From Sphingobacteriaceae bacterium (GTDB lineage: Bacteria > Bacteroidota > Bacteroidia > B-17B0 > Aurantibacillaceae), in NCBI GenBank assembly GCA_947480015.1, contig CANKBS010000013.1, positions 41,022 to 105,021 of the forward strand: 64,000 nt of DNA, in the 5' to 3' direction. The notes beneath the pieces were generated by a model. That model worked only from the letters and a program-made list of their open reading frames with translations. It ran no database searches and was not told the origin of the DNA. Positions 8,812 through 18,610 of this stretch are shown here, one piece after another; within the stretch, counting starts at the first letter, position 1, and each line of letters opens with the position of its first letter. Both the position numbers and the translations under genes were made by a program.

Positions 8812-10479
8812 TTATTTACCACCCAGTCCAACCGGACTACCCACACGGGTCATCGAGCAGCGGAAACCTAACCAAGCTGTAGATTGGCGTTGATCTAAAT
8901 AACGACGTACACCAGGATTAAGGAAATAAGCACGGTCTCTCCAGCTACCTCCTTTGTAAACACGTGACTTATCGTTAATTAATGATGTTTTAGCATATTC
9001 GTACATTAATTTTGTAGACTTGTCGGTATAAGCATCTTCACCTTCCGAGTAGAAAATTGAAGAATTCACATCACCATCCATATAGCTAATATAATCTGCG
9101 GCTTTGTAGTTTCTGCGTTCATCGAGGTTATCCGTAGATACCACACTCGACACTTCTCTCCATTTAACACGTCCCGGAATATCTGACTTACCTTCAGGAG
9201 TAGAGTTATTATTTCCATTTGGATCATTGGTTAAAATGGTTAACACGCTATCCGTTACTTCAGTCGGATCTACACTAACACCATGTTGTGTAGGGCTATT
9301 AACTTTATGTTTAAATTTCTGATACATTGGTCCGTCAACATTGGTTACAATTTCACCACCAAGGCCGCCTACTAAAGTCGTACTGTCACGAACTTGAGTA
9401 TTAAATACATTACCACGGAAGGGACGGAATTCATCCGCATCCTGCAAAGTATTAGGGCGATAAACGTCCATTACCCACTCACATACGTTACCTGACATGT
9501 TATAAAGACCATAATCGTTTGGCCAGTAGCTATAAACAGGCGCTGTTACGTCGGCATTATCATTTAAGAAACCTGCAGTACCCATGTAATCACCGGCACC
9601 ACGTACAAAGTTAGCATTAATTTGCCCTAAGTATTTATCAGTAGCATTACGCACACCATGGCCATTCCAAGGGTAAATACGACGGTCGGTAATACGTTCA
9701 CCAATGGTATTTCCAATTAAGCCGTAAGCAGCGTATTCCCATTCAGCTTCGGTTGGTAGACGATATTTTGGTAAAAAGATACCATCTTCCATTTTAACTT
9801 CACGTTCAGGGTTTTGACCATCGAAAGAAGGTAATTTAGTTTTTAATTGCCCTTGCCATTTACCAGATAAATAAGCTTCAGTACTAAAATAATCTTGATC
9901 GGAAGGCGATTGTGTGTGTTCTAATAAACCCTCACGAATTAAAATAAACTCATTCACACGGTCGGTACGCCAAGCGCAGAAATCGTTTGCTTGTAACCAG
10001 TTTACACCAACTACAGGATAATCGCGGTAAGCCGGGTGACGTAAGTATAATTCTACGTATGGCTCATTGTAAGCTAATTTTTCACGCCAAACTAAAGTAT
10101 CGGGCAAGGCTTTGTAATAAATATCCGGAAAAGTTGGTCCAAAAACCTTTGCTGTCCAATATAAATATTCAATATAAGACAAGTTACTAACTTCTGTTTC
10201 ATCCATATAAAAAGAAGAAATGGTAACACGACGTGGAACGTTATTCCATTCGTAAGTGACATCTTGTTCCGTACGGCCCATACCAAAGGTACCGCCTTCG
10301 ATCAAAACCAAGCCGGGTCCCGTTTCTTGTTCTTCGTAAGGGGGTTTTTCAAAACCACCATTAGCGGGGTCATTATATGCCCAACCGGTAACCGGAGAAC
10401 GTTCCTGGGAACATGAAACCAAAATTGCTACCAAAATAAAGGCTAGCGACTTGCGGTTTTTTATCCATTTTGTATTCAT
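8812..10479 (-). CDS. gldJ: gliding motility / type IX secretion lipoprotein GldJ
   Basis: A 555-aa outer-membrane-associated lipoprotein, with lipobox LVSC giving Cys23 as the lipidated residue. After an N-terminal extension (TGWAYNDPANGGFEKPPYEEQETGPGL, split here by family-conserved Gly/Pro residues) comes a formylglycine-generating-enzyme (SUMF/FGE-sulfatase) fold: IEGGTFGMG, MDETEVSNLSYIEYLYW, YPVVGVNWLQANDFCAWRTDRVNE, RLPTEAEWEYAAYG, YNMSGNVCEWVMDVY and the terminal WLGFRCSMTRVG. The NYLRHP-like segment LRHPAYRDYPVVGV and the length match GldJ rather than GldK. GldJ is needed for gliding and for stability of the type IX machinery in Flavobacterium. It lies between murF and a PorP/SprF gene and close to porU/porV, the arrangement known in flavobacteria. 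It has its own promoter box and terminator. Confidence 0.93.
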   Translation of the reverse strand: MNTKWIKNRKSLAFILVAILVSCSQERSPVTGWAYNDPANGGFEKPPYEEQETGPGLVLIEGGTFGMGRTEQDVTYEWNNVPRRVTISSFYMDETEVSNLSYIEYLYWTAKVFGPTFPDIYYKALPDTLVWREKLAYNEPYVELYLRHPAYRDYPVVGVNWLQANDFCAWRTDRVNEFILIREGLLEHTQSPSDQDYFSTEAYLSGKWQGQLKTKLPSFDGQNPEREVKMEDGIFLPKYRLPTEAEWEYAAYGLIGNTIGERITDRRIYPWNGHGVRNATDKYLGQINANFVRGAGDYMGTAGFLNDNADVTAPVYSYWPNDYGLYNMSGNVCEWVMDVYRPNTLQDADEFRPFRGNVFNTQVRDSTTLVGGLGGEIVTNVDGPMYQKFKHKVNSPTQHGVSVDPTEVTDSVLTILTNDPNGNNNSTPEGKSDIPGRVKWREVSSVVSTDNLDERRNYKAADYISYMDGDVNSSIFYSEGEDAYTDKSTKLMYEYAKTSLINDKSRVYKGGSWRDRAYFLNPGVRRYLDQRQSTAWLGFRCSMTRVGSPVGLGGK

Positions 10480-10528
10480 ATTAAGACTTAAGATTAAACG
10501 CTATAACGTTATATTTACTAAAAGGTTA

Positions 10529-10536
10529 CAAATATA
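10529..10536 (-). promoter_or_regulatory. candidate -7 box of the gldJ promoter
   Basis: The minus strand reads TATATTTG (matches TAnnTTTG), 50 bp upstream of the gldJ ATG and immediately after the stop codon of the upstream PorP gene. A TTG lies 14 bp further upstream, closer than the usual 18-20. It suggests gldJ can be transcribed independently of the PorP gene. Confidence 0.4.
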
Positions 10537-10537
10537 G

Positions 10538-11485
10538 TTAAAAAGATGGACAACTGATAGTCCTGTATTTTTTTCGTTTGGCTTTACATTCAAACTGAAT
10601 TTGCACCGAAATTTCATGAGCGCCTGCAGTGTTACCTGCTAGTTTTGAGACCGTTACGTCATAACTATAGCCTACTTTGAAATTATCGTTTTGAATACCA
10701 ACCAAAGCAATCACCGCATCCGAATTCCTGTACCATAAACCCGCAACAAAAGATCCTTTAACATAATAGAGCCCTAAATTAAGTTGGGAGAATTTTTGTT
10801 GAGACTGAAAGAGAATGTTTGGAGAGATATAACTTTCACCACCTTTTTCGAGAGGAATAACAGCTCCTGCATGTGCCGTAAATTTAACGGGAAGTTTAGA
10901 AACCCCAAGAAGCCCTTCATCTGGTTGGGTAATGTGGTTCGCCGCAAAACCAAAAAAGTAATGTTTGCTATAACCCAAAAGACCGGCAGAAAAATCGGCA
11001 TTACTTTTATTTGGAGAAGGGATGGCTTCACGCGTATTCCAAACAAAACCCCTGCGAGCATCAATCATATCACCAAAGTGAAGATTTTGAACATCCAACG
11101 ATTTTTGCATATAAGTTGCCTGCAAGCCAAACTTTAAAGAGAACTCGCGATTGATTACCGCTTGATAAGAATATATTAAACTGGCATTGGTAGTTTTTAA
11201 AGTGCCGTGCGCCTGATCATCTGTAGTAACAAGAATTCCAATACCACCTGCTAATGCATCTAAGTGCATATCTCCGGAAACTGAGTAAGTAACATAGCGG
11301 CCGGATAAGTTTGGCCACTGATTACGGTAATTCATACATATTCTAGGACAACGCGCAGTACCTGCAAACGCCGGATTCAAATAGAGGGGGTTAGCATAAA
11401 ACTGCGTGAATTGAGGATCTTGAGCTTTCAGATCAAACAAAAACACAGTAAACACTAATATCGGGAACAGTACGCGTTGATTCAT
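10538..11485 (-). CDS. PorP/SprF-family type IX secretion outer-membrane protein
   Basis: A 315-aa outer-membrane beta-barrel protein. The signal peptide (1-21, ending LKAQ) is followed by the family opening DPQFTQFYANPLYLNPAFAGT, then alternating beta-strands with the usual NYRNQWPNL, FSLKFGLQATYMQKSLD and GFAANHITQPDEG signatures. It ends with the polar tail KAKRKKYRTISCPSF, common in these proteins. PorP/SprF proteins work with the PorK/N/L/M complex or help particular T9SS substrates such as SprB reach the surface. As this gene is beside gldJ and not beside an adhesin gene, it could be either a machinery component or a substrate helper, so no symbol is given. A good TTG-N18-TATATTTG promoter precedes it. 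Confidence 0.92.
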   Translation of the reverse strand: MNQRVLFPILVFTVFLFDLKAQDPQFTQFYANPLYLNPAFAGTARCPRICMNYRNQWPNLSGRYVTYSVSGDMHLDALAGGIGILVTTDDQAHGTLKTTNASLIYSYQAVINREFSLKFGLQATYMQKSLDVQNLHFGDMIDARRGFVWNTREAIPSPNKSNADFSAGLLGYSKHYFFGFAANHITQPDEGLLGVSKLPVKFTAHAGAVIPLEKGGESYISPNILFQSQQKFSQLNLGLYYVKGSFVAGLWYRNSDAVIALVGIQNDNFKVGYSYDVTVSKLAGNTAGAHEISVQIQFECKAKRKKYRTISCPSF

Positions 11486-11513
11486 ATGTGCATAAATAAC
11501 CTAACCTATTTCA

Positions 11514-11542
11514 CAAATATATAAATACATTTCGAAAAACAA
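11514..11542 (-). promoter_or_regulatory. promoter of the PorP/SprF gene
   Basis: The minus strand shows TTG (11542-11540), an 18-bp spacer, then TATATTTG (11521-11514). This is a good match to the Bacteroidota TTG/TAnnTTTG promoter, 29 bp before the ATG. It is in the intergenic region shared with the divergent porU gene. Confidence 0.55.
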
Positions 11543-11617
11543 AAAAAAATTAAAAAAACAATAATTATCCAAGGCAAGCGTTATTTTGCTGTACTTTGTA
11601 ATAAGTCACTTTTTTAT

Positions 11618-14600
11618 ATGAAACTTCCTATTGTTTGCACTTTCCTCTTGAGTACCCTGCATGTATTGGTGTTTGGACAAGCGCCTGTAACAAACGCTCA
11701 AAGTGACTCAAAGCCTTTAAACACTAGTGTTTCAAATATTGTACATTCCTATGCTTCCGATACTGCCGAACTTTTTGTAGAGATAAGTCATGCCTGTTAC
11801 GATCCATTTAAAAACAAACTTCCTTTTTACGTTCAATCATTCATAACCGCCTACAACCAGTCAGCAAAGCCTTTATTGGTAGTAAAAAAGTGGTTATTGG
11901 TCGAAGATAAGCATGCGCTTGTGATTAAAAAATATTTTTCACCATATCTCAGCCAAAACTTCGAAATGGAAGCCGTTTCGAGTATTCACAAGAATAAGAA
12001 CTTAAATCAGTACAAATTATTTCCATTTAGAAAAAACGCCAACAATCAAATTGAAGAATTAATTGATTACGATATAAAGTGGGAACCTGTCAATTCTGCC
12101 GGTCAGGCAGCGCGTGGTGCTGCTTACAATTTCACCACGTCATCGGTAATGGCAGGTGGTAATTGGTTTAAACTTGGGGTCACGCAATCAGGCATTTACA
12201 AATTGAGTAAAAGTTTTATTTCCAGCATGGGACTTAACGTTACTAATCTGGATCCTTCAAAAATAAGGGTTTATGGTAATGGCGGCAAAATGTTACCTGA
12301 ATTAAACAAGTCGTTTAGGTATGACGATTTACTAGAAAACGCGATTCAATTTGTTGGCGATTCGAATGGTGTATGGGATAACTCGGAATATTTTTTGTTT
12401 TATGCAAGCGGACCTACTGATTGGAAAAACAATCGCAAAGCTCCCGGATTAAAATTTACTGCTACAAAAAATTTATACAGCGATACCAGTTTTTACTTTG
12501 TGACTGCCGATTTAGGGAATGGCAAGCGTATGCCAAGACAAAACTCGCTAAGCGGGCAGGCCAATTATGCAACATCCACTTATGATTATTACGCCTATCA
12601 TGAAGAGGATATTATGAATTTTGGCAAAAGTGGCAGGTCCTTTTTTGGTGAGTATTTTGACATTATAACGAGTTATCATTTTAATTGGAATGAGGGCGAT
12701 TTTGTGGTCGGGGACACTGTTTGGGCGCAAGCGGATATGATAGCGGCTTCTACGCAAATAACACAATTTGTTGTTACTGGGAATGGTTTAAATTTATCGG
12801 TTTATACCGGCACCATTAATGCCGGCGAATTACATGCCGATTATGCCGCACCCGGCAGTAAAATGGGATTCGGTCTCAACACCAACAATGCTGAACTTTC
12901 CATCAACATAAGTAAAATCACTTCTAAAAGTCAGGGTTGGTTAGACAAACTTACCGTTAATGCCAGGAGAGGCATAAGTTATTCCAATAAACAATTTCAG
13001 TTTAGAGATAACCGAACTGCCCGTATCGGAAAAACATGTGCGTATACCATCAGTACGGCACCAAATTTGATTTTAAGTTTATGGAATGTGAGTGATGCTA
13101 TTAATCCGTTCATACAAGAGTATAGCAGTAATTCGGGGGGCATAAATTTTACCGCACTTAACGACAGTGCGAGTGAGTATGCCATTGCTAGTACGGCCGA
13201 TTATTTTATACCACAGTTTGTTGGAAAGGTCACCAATCAGAACATACATAGTTTCGAACAGGCCGATTACGTTATTGTCACGCATCCCTTATTTTTAAAG
13301 CAAGCCGAACAGTTGGCTTTATTTCATCAAAAAAATGAAGGCCTTACTTATGCGATAGCCACAACCGAACAGATATATAATGAATTTAGCAGTGGCAGGC
13401 AGGATATATCGGCCATTCGCGATTTTATACGCATGTTGTATAGCCGAAATATTTCGCTTGGCAAAGAAGTTCGTTATGCTTTACTAATAGGTGATGGCTC
13501 ATACAATAACATGAGCAGAAGCTTAATGAATAACAGCAACCTCATTCCAACCTATCAATCCATAAATTCGCTCTCGTCAACGCAAAGCATCGCAACGGAT
13601 GATTTTTTTGGTTTGATGGACCCTGATGAGGGTTATAATGCTGAGAATCACGGATTCATTGATATTGGCATTGGCCGCTTTACTTGTCGTTCGGAGAACG
13701 AGGTAAAAGCCGTGCTTGCAAAAATTGAAAATTATTATAAAAAAGACCCGAATTTTACGGTGAATACCTCAACGCCTGAAAACTGCAATACTTTAAGTGA
13801 AAGTCCAATGAGTGACTGGCGAAATTGGTTATTATTTTTAGGAGACGATGAAGATGGGGCTTTGCACATGCGCGATGCCAACAAATTAACCACCCTGGTA
13901 AAAAACAGCTTTCCTAATTACAATGTGGATAAAATCTTTTTGGATGCATATCAACGTTTCAGTACTCCGGGAGGTGCACGTTATCCGGATGCATCAACCG
14001 ATTTTATTAAGCGGATTAAAAAAGGCGCGCTTATTTTTAACTACACTGGGCATGGCGGAGAGGTGGGATTAACTGCTGAAAGAATGGTGGATATGGACAT
14101 GATTAATACTCTTGATAATTTCAATAAACTGCCACTCTTTATCACTGCCACTTGCGAATTTAGCCGCTACGATGATCCCTCGCGTACATCGGCCGGTGAA
14201 TTGTGTTTATTAAATCCTAAAGGTGGTGCTATAGCTTTATTAACCACATGCCGACTTGCCTTTTCAGGTCCGAATTACGATCTTAATCGCGTTTTGTTGA
14301 GTAATTTATTCAACAAGTTGCCAGATGGTTCACGACCGACCTTAGGCGACGCTATAATGGCTACAAAAGCATCGCCACAGTTACCAGGACAACAATTTGT
14401 TTATGCTAATTTTCACCTCTTGGGTGATCCGGCTTTAAAACTGGCGTATCCAGAATTAAAAGTAAACACGTCCAAAATCAACAATGTTATTATTAACTCA
14501 GGAAGTTCGGATACACTTGGTGCACTTTCTAAAATTACGGTAAGTGGATTTATTTCGGATAGTTCGGGTGTTACGATGAGTGATTTTAATGGCTTGGTTT

Positions 14601-15571
14601 ATCCCACCGTGTTTGACAAGGAACAAACCGTGACCTGTTTAATGAATTTAAATTCATCAGCTGATGATTCACAACAAATGGATCCCTTAACTCCTTTTCA
14701 ATTTCTATTGCAAAAAAATATTTTATATCGTGGCAAAACACAAGTTGTGAATGGTGGTTTTTCTTTCACTTTTATAGTTCCGAAGGACATTAGTTTTTCT
14801 CCTGGTCCGGGTAAAATAAGTTATTATGCCACCAATGGTTTAACCGATGCCAATGGCTATTACAAACAGTTGATTGTTGGAGGAGGCAGTACGAAAAATA
14901 CGCTTGTTGACAACGATGGTCCGCAAGCAACATTATTTTTTAATGATAAAAGTTTTGTAAATGGAGGGATTACCAATGAACGACCTGTTTTTTATGCTGA
15001 CTTAAGCGATTCGAGTGGGATTAATACCTTAGGCACGGGAATAGGACATGATATTTCTGCGATTTTAGATGAAACCAGCACCAAACCGGTTATTTTAAAT
15101 GATTATTACGAGGCTAATTTAAACAGTTACCAAAGTGGTAGAGTTAGGTATCCCTTTGATCAATTGAGTGAAGGGAACCACCGTTTGTCGTTTAAGGTTT
15201 GGGACATTCAGAATAATTCGAGCACCATTTATACGGATTTTATTGTTGCGCCTAGTGCCGAACTAGCTTTAAAACACGTGTTAAATTACCCCAATCCTTT
15301 TACCACTTCTACCAAATTTATTTTCGATCACAATCAGGCCTGTAACCCTTTAAAAGTATGCATTCAGATATATACCGTTAGCGGCAAAATGGTAAAAACG
15401 ATACAAAAAACAGTGCTTTGTGAAGGCTTTAAACCTGAAGGAATTGAATGGGACGGAAAAGATGATTACGGTGACCGCTTAGCACGTGGTGTTTATATTT
15501 ATAAATTAGCTATTTTAGACGTCGAAAATAAAAAAGCTGAAAAAATTGAAAAATTGGTTATACTAAATTAG
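11618..15571 (+). CDS. porU: type IX secretion system C-terminal signal peptidase (sortase) PorU
   Basis: PorU is a gingipain-like (peptidase C25) cysteine protease on the cell surface. It removes the C-terminal domain of T9SS cargo and attaches the cargo to lipid-linked sugar. This 1317-aa protein has a signal peptide (1-20, ending VFGQ), a long N-terminal beta-rich region, the C25 catalytic domain at about 560-950 with the catalytic His in NYTGHGGEVG (His812) and the catalytic Cys in FITATCEFSRYDD (Cys846), and a C-terminal domain of its own (NYPNPFTTSTKF near 1224, then WDGKDDYGDRLARGVYIYKL, ending KLVILN). Its length is normal for PorU. porV follows 50 bp downstream on the same strand, and gldJ and a PorP gene are divergent, so this is a conserved T9SS/gliding locus. 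Confidence 0.96.
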   Translation: MKLPIVCTFLLSTLHVLVFGQAPVTNAQSDSKPLNTSVSNIVHSYASDTAELFVEISHACYDPFKNKLPFYVQSFITAYNQSAKPLLVVKKWLLVEDKHALVIKKYFSPYLSQNFEMEAVSSIHKNKNLNQYKLFPFRKNANNQIEELIDYDIKWEPVNSAGQAARGAAYNFTTSSVMAGGNWFKLGVTQSGIYKLSKSFISSMGLNVTNLDPSKIRVYGNGGKMLPELNKSFRYDDLLENAIQFVGDSNGVWDNSEYFLFYASGPTDWKNNRKAPGLKFTATKNLYSDTSFYFVTADLGNGKRMPRQNSLSGQANYATSTYDYYAYHEEDIMNFGKSGRSFFGEYFDIITSYHFNWNEGDFVVGDTVWAQADMIAASTQITQFVVTGNGLNLSVYTGTINAGELHADYAAPGSKMGFGLNTNNAELSINISKITSKSQGWLDKLTVNARRGISYSNKQFQFRDNRTARIGKTCAYTISTAPNLILSLWNVSDAINPFIQEYSSNSGGINFTALNDSASEYAIASTADYFIPQFVGKVTNQNIHSFEQADYVIVTHPLFLKQAEQLALFHQKNEGLTYAIATTEQIYNEFSSGRQDISAIRDFIRMLYSRNISLGKEVRYALLIGDGSYNNMSRSLMNNSNLIPTYQSINSLSSTQSIATDDFFGLMDPDEGYNAENHGFIDIGIGRFTCRSENEVKAVLAKIENYYKKDPNFTVNTSTPENCNTLSESPMSDWRNWLLFLGDDEDGALHMRDANKLTTLVKNSFPNYNVDKIFLDAYQRFSTPGGARYPDASTDFIKRIKKGALIFNYTGHGGEVGLTAERMVDMDMINTLDNFNKLPLFITATCEFSRYDDPSRTSAGELCLLNPKGGAIALLTTCRLAFSGPNYDLNRVLLSNLFNKLPDGSRPTLGDAIMATKASPQLPGQQFVYANFHLLGDPALKLAYPELKVNTSKINNVIINSGSSDTLGALSKITVSGFISDSSGVTMSDFNGLVYPTVFDKEQTVTCLMNLNSSADDSQQMDPLTPFQFLLQKNILYRGKTQVVNGGFSFTFIVPKDISFSPGPGKISYYATNGLTDANGYYKQLIVGGGSTKNTLVDNDGPQATLFFNDKSFVNGGITNERPVFYADLSDSSGINTLGTGIGHDISAILDETSTKPVILNDYYEANLNSYQSGRVRYPFDQLSEGNHRLSFKVWDIQNNSSTIYTDFIVAPSAELALKHVLNYPNPFTTSTKFIFDHNQACNPLKVCIQIYTVSGKMVKTIQKTVLCEGFKPEGIEWDGKDDYGDRLARGVYIYKLAILDVENKKAEKIEKLVILN

Positions 15572-15621
15572 TAAATTTACCAATTAGACCCAATGTAGGA
15601 TTATATAGAAAAGACATTTTA

Positions 15622-16863
15622 ATGAGACAAAAAATTTTAATTGTATTAAGTGTAGTTGGATCAAATACCTTGTTCGGACAAACCAGTATCCGTTCTCAAC
15701 AATTGGGTGGCACTACCATTAACCCTATTACAACTGCTGTGCCATTTTTATTGATTGGTCCTGATAGCAAACAAGGCGCTATGGGTGACGTGGGTGCGGC
15801 TACTGAAACGGATATTAATTCGATACATTGGAACGGGAGTAAGCTTGCCTTCGCTGAAAAAAAATTCGGAGTTGGATTTACCGTGACACCTTGGTTAAGA
15901 AATTTAGTTCCGGACATTAACATGTATTACCTTTCGGGTTATTCTAAAATTAATGACAAGCAAACGGTAGGTGCTTCTTTACGTTATTTCAGTTTAGGCA
16001 ATATCGATTTAACCGATGCTACCGGGGTGCATCAAGGAAGTTACAAGCCCAATGAATGGGCCATGGATCTTGCCTTTTCACAAAAACTATCTAAGAATTT
16101 TTCATTAGGTGTAGCTACCCGTTTTATTTATTCGGGAATTAGTAAAGTGTATTTTGCAGGAAGTTCGGGAAATGCCGCCAGTACTTTTGCTGTTGACTTA
16201 AGTATGTTTTACAAAAGCAACAAATTTAAGTTAGGTGACAAAAAGGCGGTGGCCACAGGTGGTTTGGCCTTTACCAACATTGGGGCTAAAATAAAATATT
16301 CGAATGATCAGAATTTTATCCCTATGAACATGCGCTTGGGTGGCGGTTTAAAAACCGACATTGATGATTACAACTCCTTTGCAGTTTATTTAGATTTTAA
16401 TAAGCTCTTAGTGCCTACTCCACCCATTTATAAATACCAACTTGATTCGGCAGGAAATCAAACTGCACAAATTGCAATTAATCCAAGAACGGGCGAACAA
16501 GAAATTTTAAAAGGGAAAAATCCGAATGTTGACGTGGCCACCGGTATATTACAATCGTTTCATGATGCGCCGGGAGGTTTTAGCGAAGAGTTAAAAGAAG
16601 TTAGTACAAGTACCGGAATGGAATATTGTTACAACAATTTATTTGCCGTGCGTGCCGGATTTTTTCATGAATCAAAAACAAAAGGAGCCCGTCAGTATTT
16701 TACGGTAGGCATGGGCTTTAAATTTAAAGTCATCACCGTTGATGGATCGTATTTAATTCCAACAGCCTTACAAAATCCTCTACAAAAAACTTGGCGTATT
16801 ACCTTGAGCTTTAATTTCGACGGATATAATGCCGACGCTGAGAAAGAAAAAGTAGAACCTTAA
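15622..16863 (+). CDS. porV: type IX secretion outer-membrane protein PorV (LptO)
   Basis: A 413-aa FadL-like 14-strand outer-membrane barrel. It shuttles cargo from the Sov/SprA translocon to the PorU attachment complex by binding the cargo's C-terminal signal. The signal peptide ends at NTLFGQ (residue 20). Family hallmarks follow: TTINPITTAVPFLLIGPDSKQ (broken here at 20 residues), GAMGDVGAATETDINSIHWN, VTPWLRNLVPDINMYYLSG, a long extracellular loop (about 265-310, IYKYQLDSAGNQ to ILKGKNPNVD) and the closing strand TWRITLSFNFDGYN. It lies directly downstream of porU, as in Flavobacterium, and the two proteins act in one complex. Confidence 0.96.
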   Translation: MRQKILIVLSVVGSNTLFGQTSIRSQQLGGTTINPITTAVPFLLIGPDSKQGAMGDVGAATETDINSIHWNGSKLAFAEKKFGVGFTVTPWLRNLVPDINMYYLSGYSKINDKQTVGASLRYFSLGNIDLTDATGVHQGSYKPNEWAMDLAFSQKLSKNFSLGVATRFIYSGISKVYFAGSSGNAASTFAVDLSMFYKSNKFKLGDKKAVATGGLAFTNIGAKIKYSNDQNFIPMNMRLGGGLKTDIDDYNSFAVYLDFNKLLVPTPPIYKYQLDSAGNQTAQIAINPRTGEQEILKGKNPNVDVATGILQSFHDAPGGFSEELKEVSTSTGMEYCYNNLFAVRAGFFHESKTKGARQYFTVGMGFKFKVITVDGSYLIPTALQNPLQKTWRITLSFNFDGYNADAEKEKVEP

Positions 16864-16941
16864 CCCCCTCTTCACAGCCGATTGTGTATAATTGACAGCT
16901 CAGTAAGTTAAGAGCTGCCAAATGGCTTGGCATATTTGTAT

Positions 16942-18588
16942 ATGCCTAAATTACTTTTCATCCTAGTTAGTTTTGTTTGTTTACTTTTTATGAGTTGTAC
17001 TAACTCCCTAAAAGAAAATGATGAGCGCCATATTTTTAATTACAATGAAATGAACGGATTGAATTCATTGGATCCGGCCGCTGCAGCAAATTTTGAAAAC
17101 ATTTGGCCGGTAAATCAATTGTTTAATGGTTTGCTACAAATGAACGACAGTTTGCAGGTAAAACCCTGTATTGCCAAAAGCTATGAATTAAGTGACGATG
17201 GCATGCATTATGTGTTTCACTTACGTGACGATGTTTTTTTTCATGATAATGCTTGTTTTGAAAATTCGAAAGGCAGAAAGGTAATTGCCAAAGATTTTGT
17301 TTTTAGTTTTAATCGGTTATTCGACAGCAAGGTTAGTTCGGCAAGTAGTTTACTGGACATTATTGATCAAAGTGAAAAAACAGCTTTTAAAGGCTTTGAA
17401 GCCATTAACGACAGTACTTTAAAGATTAATTTAAAAAGGCCATTTACAGCTTTTTTAAGTGTATTAACAATGAAGTTTTTCTCGGTAGTTCCATTTGAAG
17501 CCATTGAATTTTATAAAGTTGATTTTAGAAAAAACCCTGTAGGCACCGGACCCTTTGTTTTTAAAGTATGGGAAGAAGGGACGAAATTAATCATGTTAAA
17601 AAATCCATCCTATTTTGAAAAAGACGCGCAACAAAAGTCCCTACCCTATCTGGATGCGGTAACGGTTTCGTTTATTAAGGATAGGGAGACAGCCTTTATG
17701 GAATTACTAAATGGGAAATTTGATATGTTAAGTGGGGCGGATGCCTTTAACACCAATGAGGTGCTAGATAAGGAAGGGGATTTGAGAGAACTGTACAAAA
17801 AAAAATTCTTTCTTCAAAAAGAAACATTTTTAAAAACCGATTACATTGGCATTTTGATTGATGAGAATATTGCCATAGTAAAAAACTCGCCATTAAAGTT
17901 AAAGGCCATTCGTCAGGCACTTAATTATGCTTTTGATCGCGACAAACTGATCAAGTATTTGCGTAATAATTTAGGGGAAGCTGCTCATGCGGGCTTTATA
18001 CCTAAAGGATTAAAAAGTTACGATCCAACAGTTGTAAAGGGTTACGATTATAATCCAGATAAGGTAAAAGAACTCTTGGCACAAGCCGGATTCCCCAATG
18101 GTAAAGGCCTTCCCGAGCTTACGATACATACCACCGACAATTACAAAGAACAGGTAGAATTTATACAATCGCAATTTGCCGAAAACAACATCATGGTCCA
18201 GATAAGTGTAGAAAAACCTTCGGTGCTTCGTCAGGCTGTTAATGCTTGCCAATATAACCTTTTTAAAAAATCGTGGTTTAGTGATTATGCCGATGAGGAA
18301 AATTTTATGAGTTTATTTTACAGCAAAAATTTCTCTCCGCAGGGGGTTAATTTTTTCCATTATAAAAATGCCGAATTTGATGCTGCCTATGAAAACGCAT
18401 TGGCCGAAAAAGACGAAGCTGTTAAAATAAAACTGTATCAAAAAATGGATCAACTTATCATAGAAGATGCTCCGTTTATTCCGCTCTATTATGATGTGGT
18501 AGTGAGACTTGTCAGTCATAAGGTAACCGGACTCAAGAGCAATGCTATGAATTTATTAGATCTAAAAACAGTCCGTAAATCAAACTAA
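16942..18588 (+). CDS. peptide/nickel-type ABC transporter substrate-binding lipoprotein (SBP_bac_5)
   Basis: A 548-aa extracytoplasmic solute-binding lipoprotein of the DppA/OppA (cluster 5) family. Lipobox LFMSC gives Cys19. The domain-I signature (SYELSDDGMHYVFHLRDDVFFHD) and later motifs (NPVGTGPFVFKVWEEG, LKAIRQALNYAFDRDKLI, NGKGLPELTIHT) are typical. The frame can be extended to a TTG at 16927, but the ATG at 16942 begins exactly at the signal peptide (MPKLLFILVSF) and is preferred. It is 78 bp after porV, and no permease or ATPase gene is nearby, so it is an orphan binding protein. Ligand unknown. The gene after it is convergent, 22 bp away. Confidence 0.92.
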   Translation: MPKLLFILVSFVCLLFMSCTNSLKENDERHIFNYNEMNGLNSLDPAAAANFENIWPVNQLFNGLLQMNDSLQVKPCIAKSYELSDDGMHYVFHLRDDVFFHDNACFENSKGRKVIAKDFVFSFNRLFDSKVSSASSLLDIIDQSEKTAFKGFEAINDSTLKINLKRPFTAFLSVLTMKFFSVVPFEAIEFYKVDFRKNPVGTGPFVFKVWEEGTKLIMLKNPSYFEKDAQQKSLPYLDAVTVSFIKDRETAFMELLNGKFDMLSGADAFNTNEVLDKEGDLRELYKKKFFLQKETFLKTDYIGILIDENIAIVKNSPLKLKAIRQALNYAFDRDKLIKYLRNNLGEAAHAGFIPKGLKSYDPTVVKGYDYNPDKVKELLAQAGFPNGKGLPELTIHTTDNYKEQVEFIQSQFAENNIMVQISVEKPSVLRQAVNACQYNLFKKSWFSDYADEENFMSLFYSKNFSPQGVNFFHYKNAEFDAAYENALAEKDEAVKIKLYQKMDQLIIEDAPFIPLYYDVVVRLVSHKVTGLKSNAMNLLDLKTVRKSN

Positions 18589-18610
18589 TCAGGCTTAGTT
18601 AAATTGACTT

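Noticed and set aside
16895..16918. Small hairpin (CAGCTC...GAGCTG) after porV as a terminator
   Set aside because: Six-base stem without a following T-run, too weak to call; readthrough into the binding-protein gene is possible.
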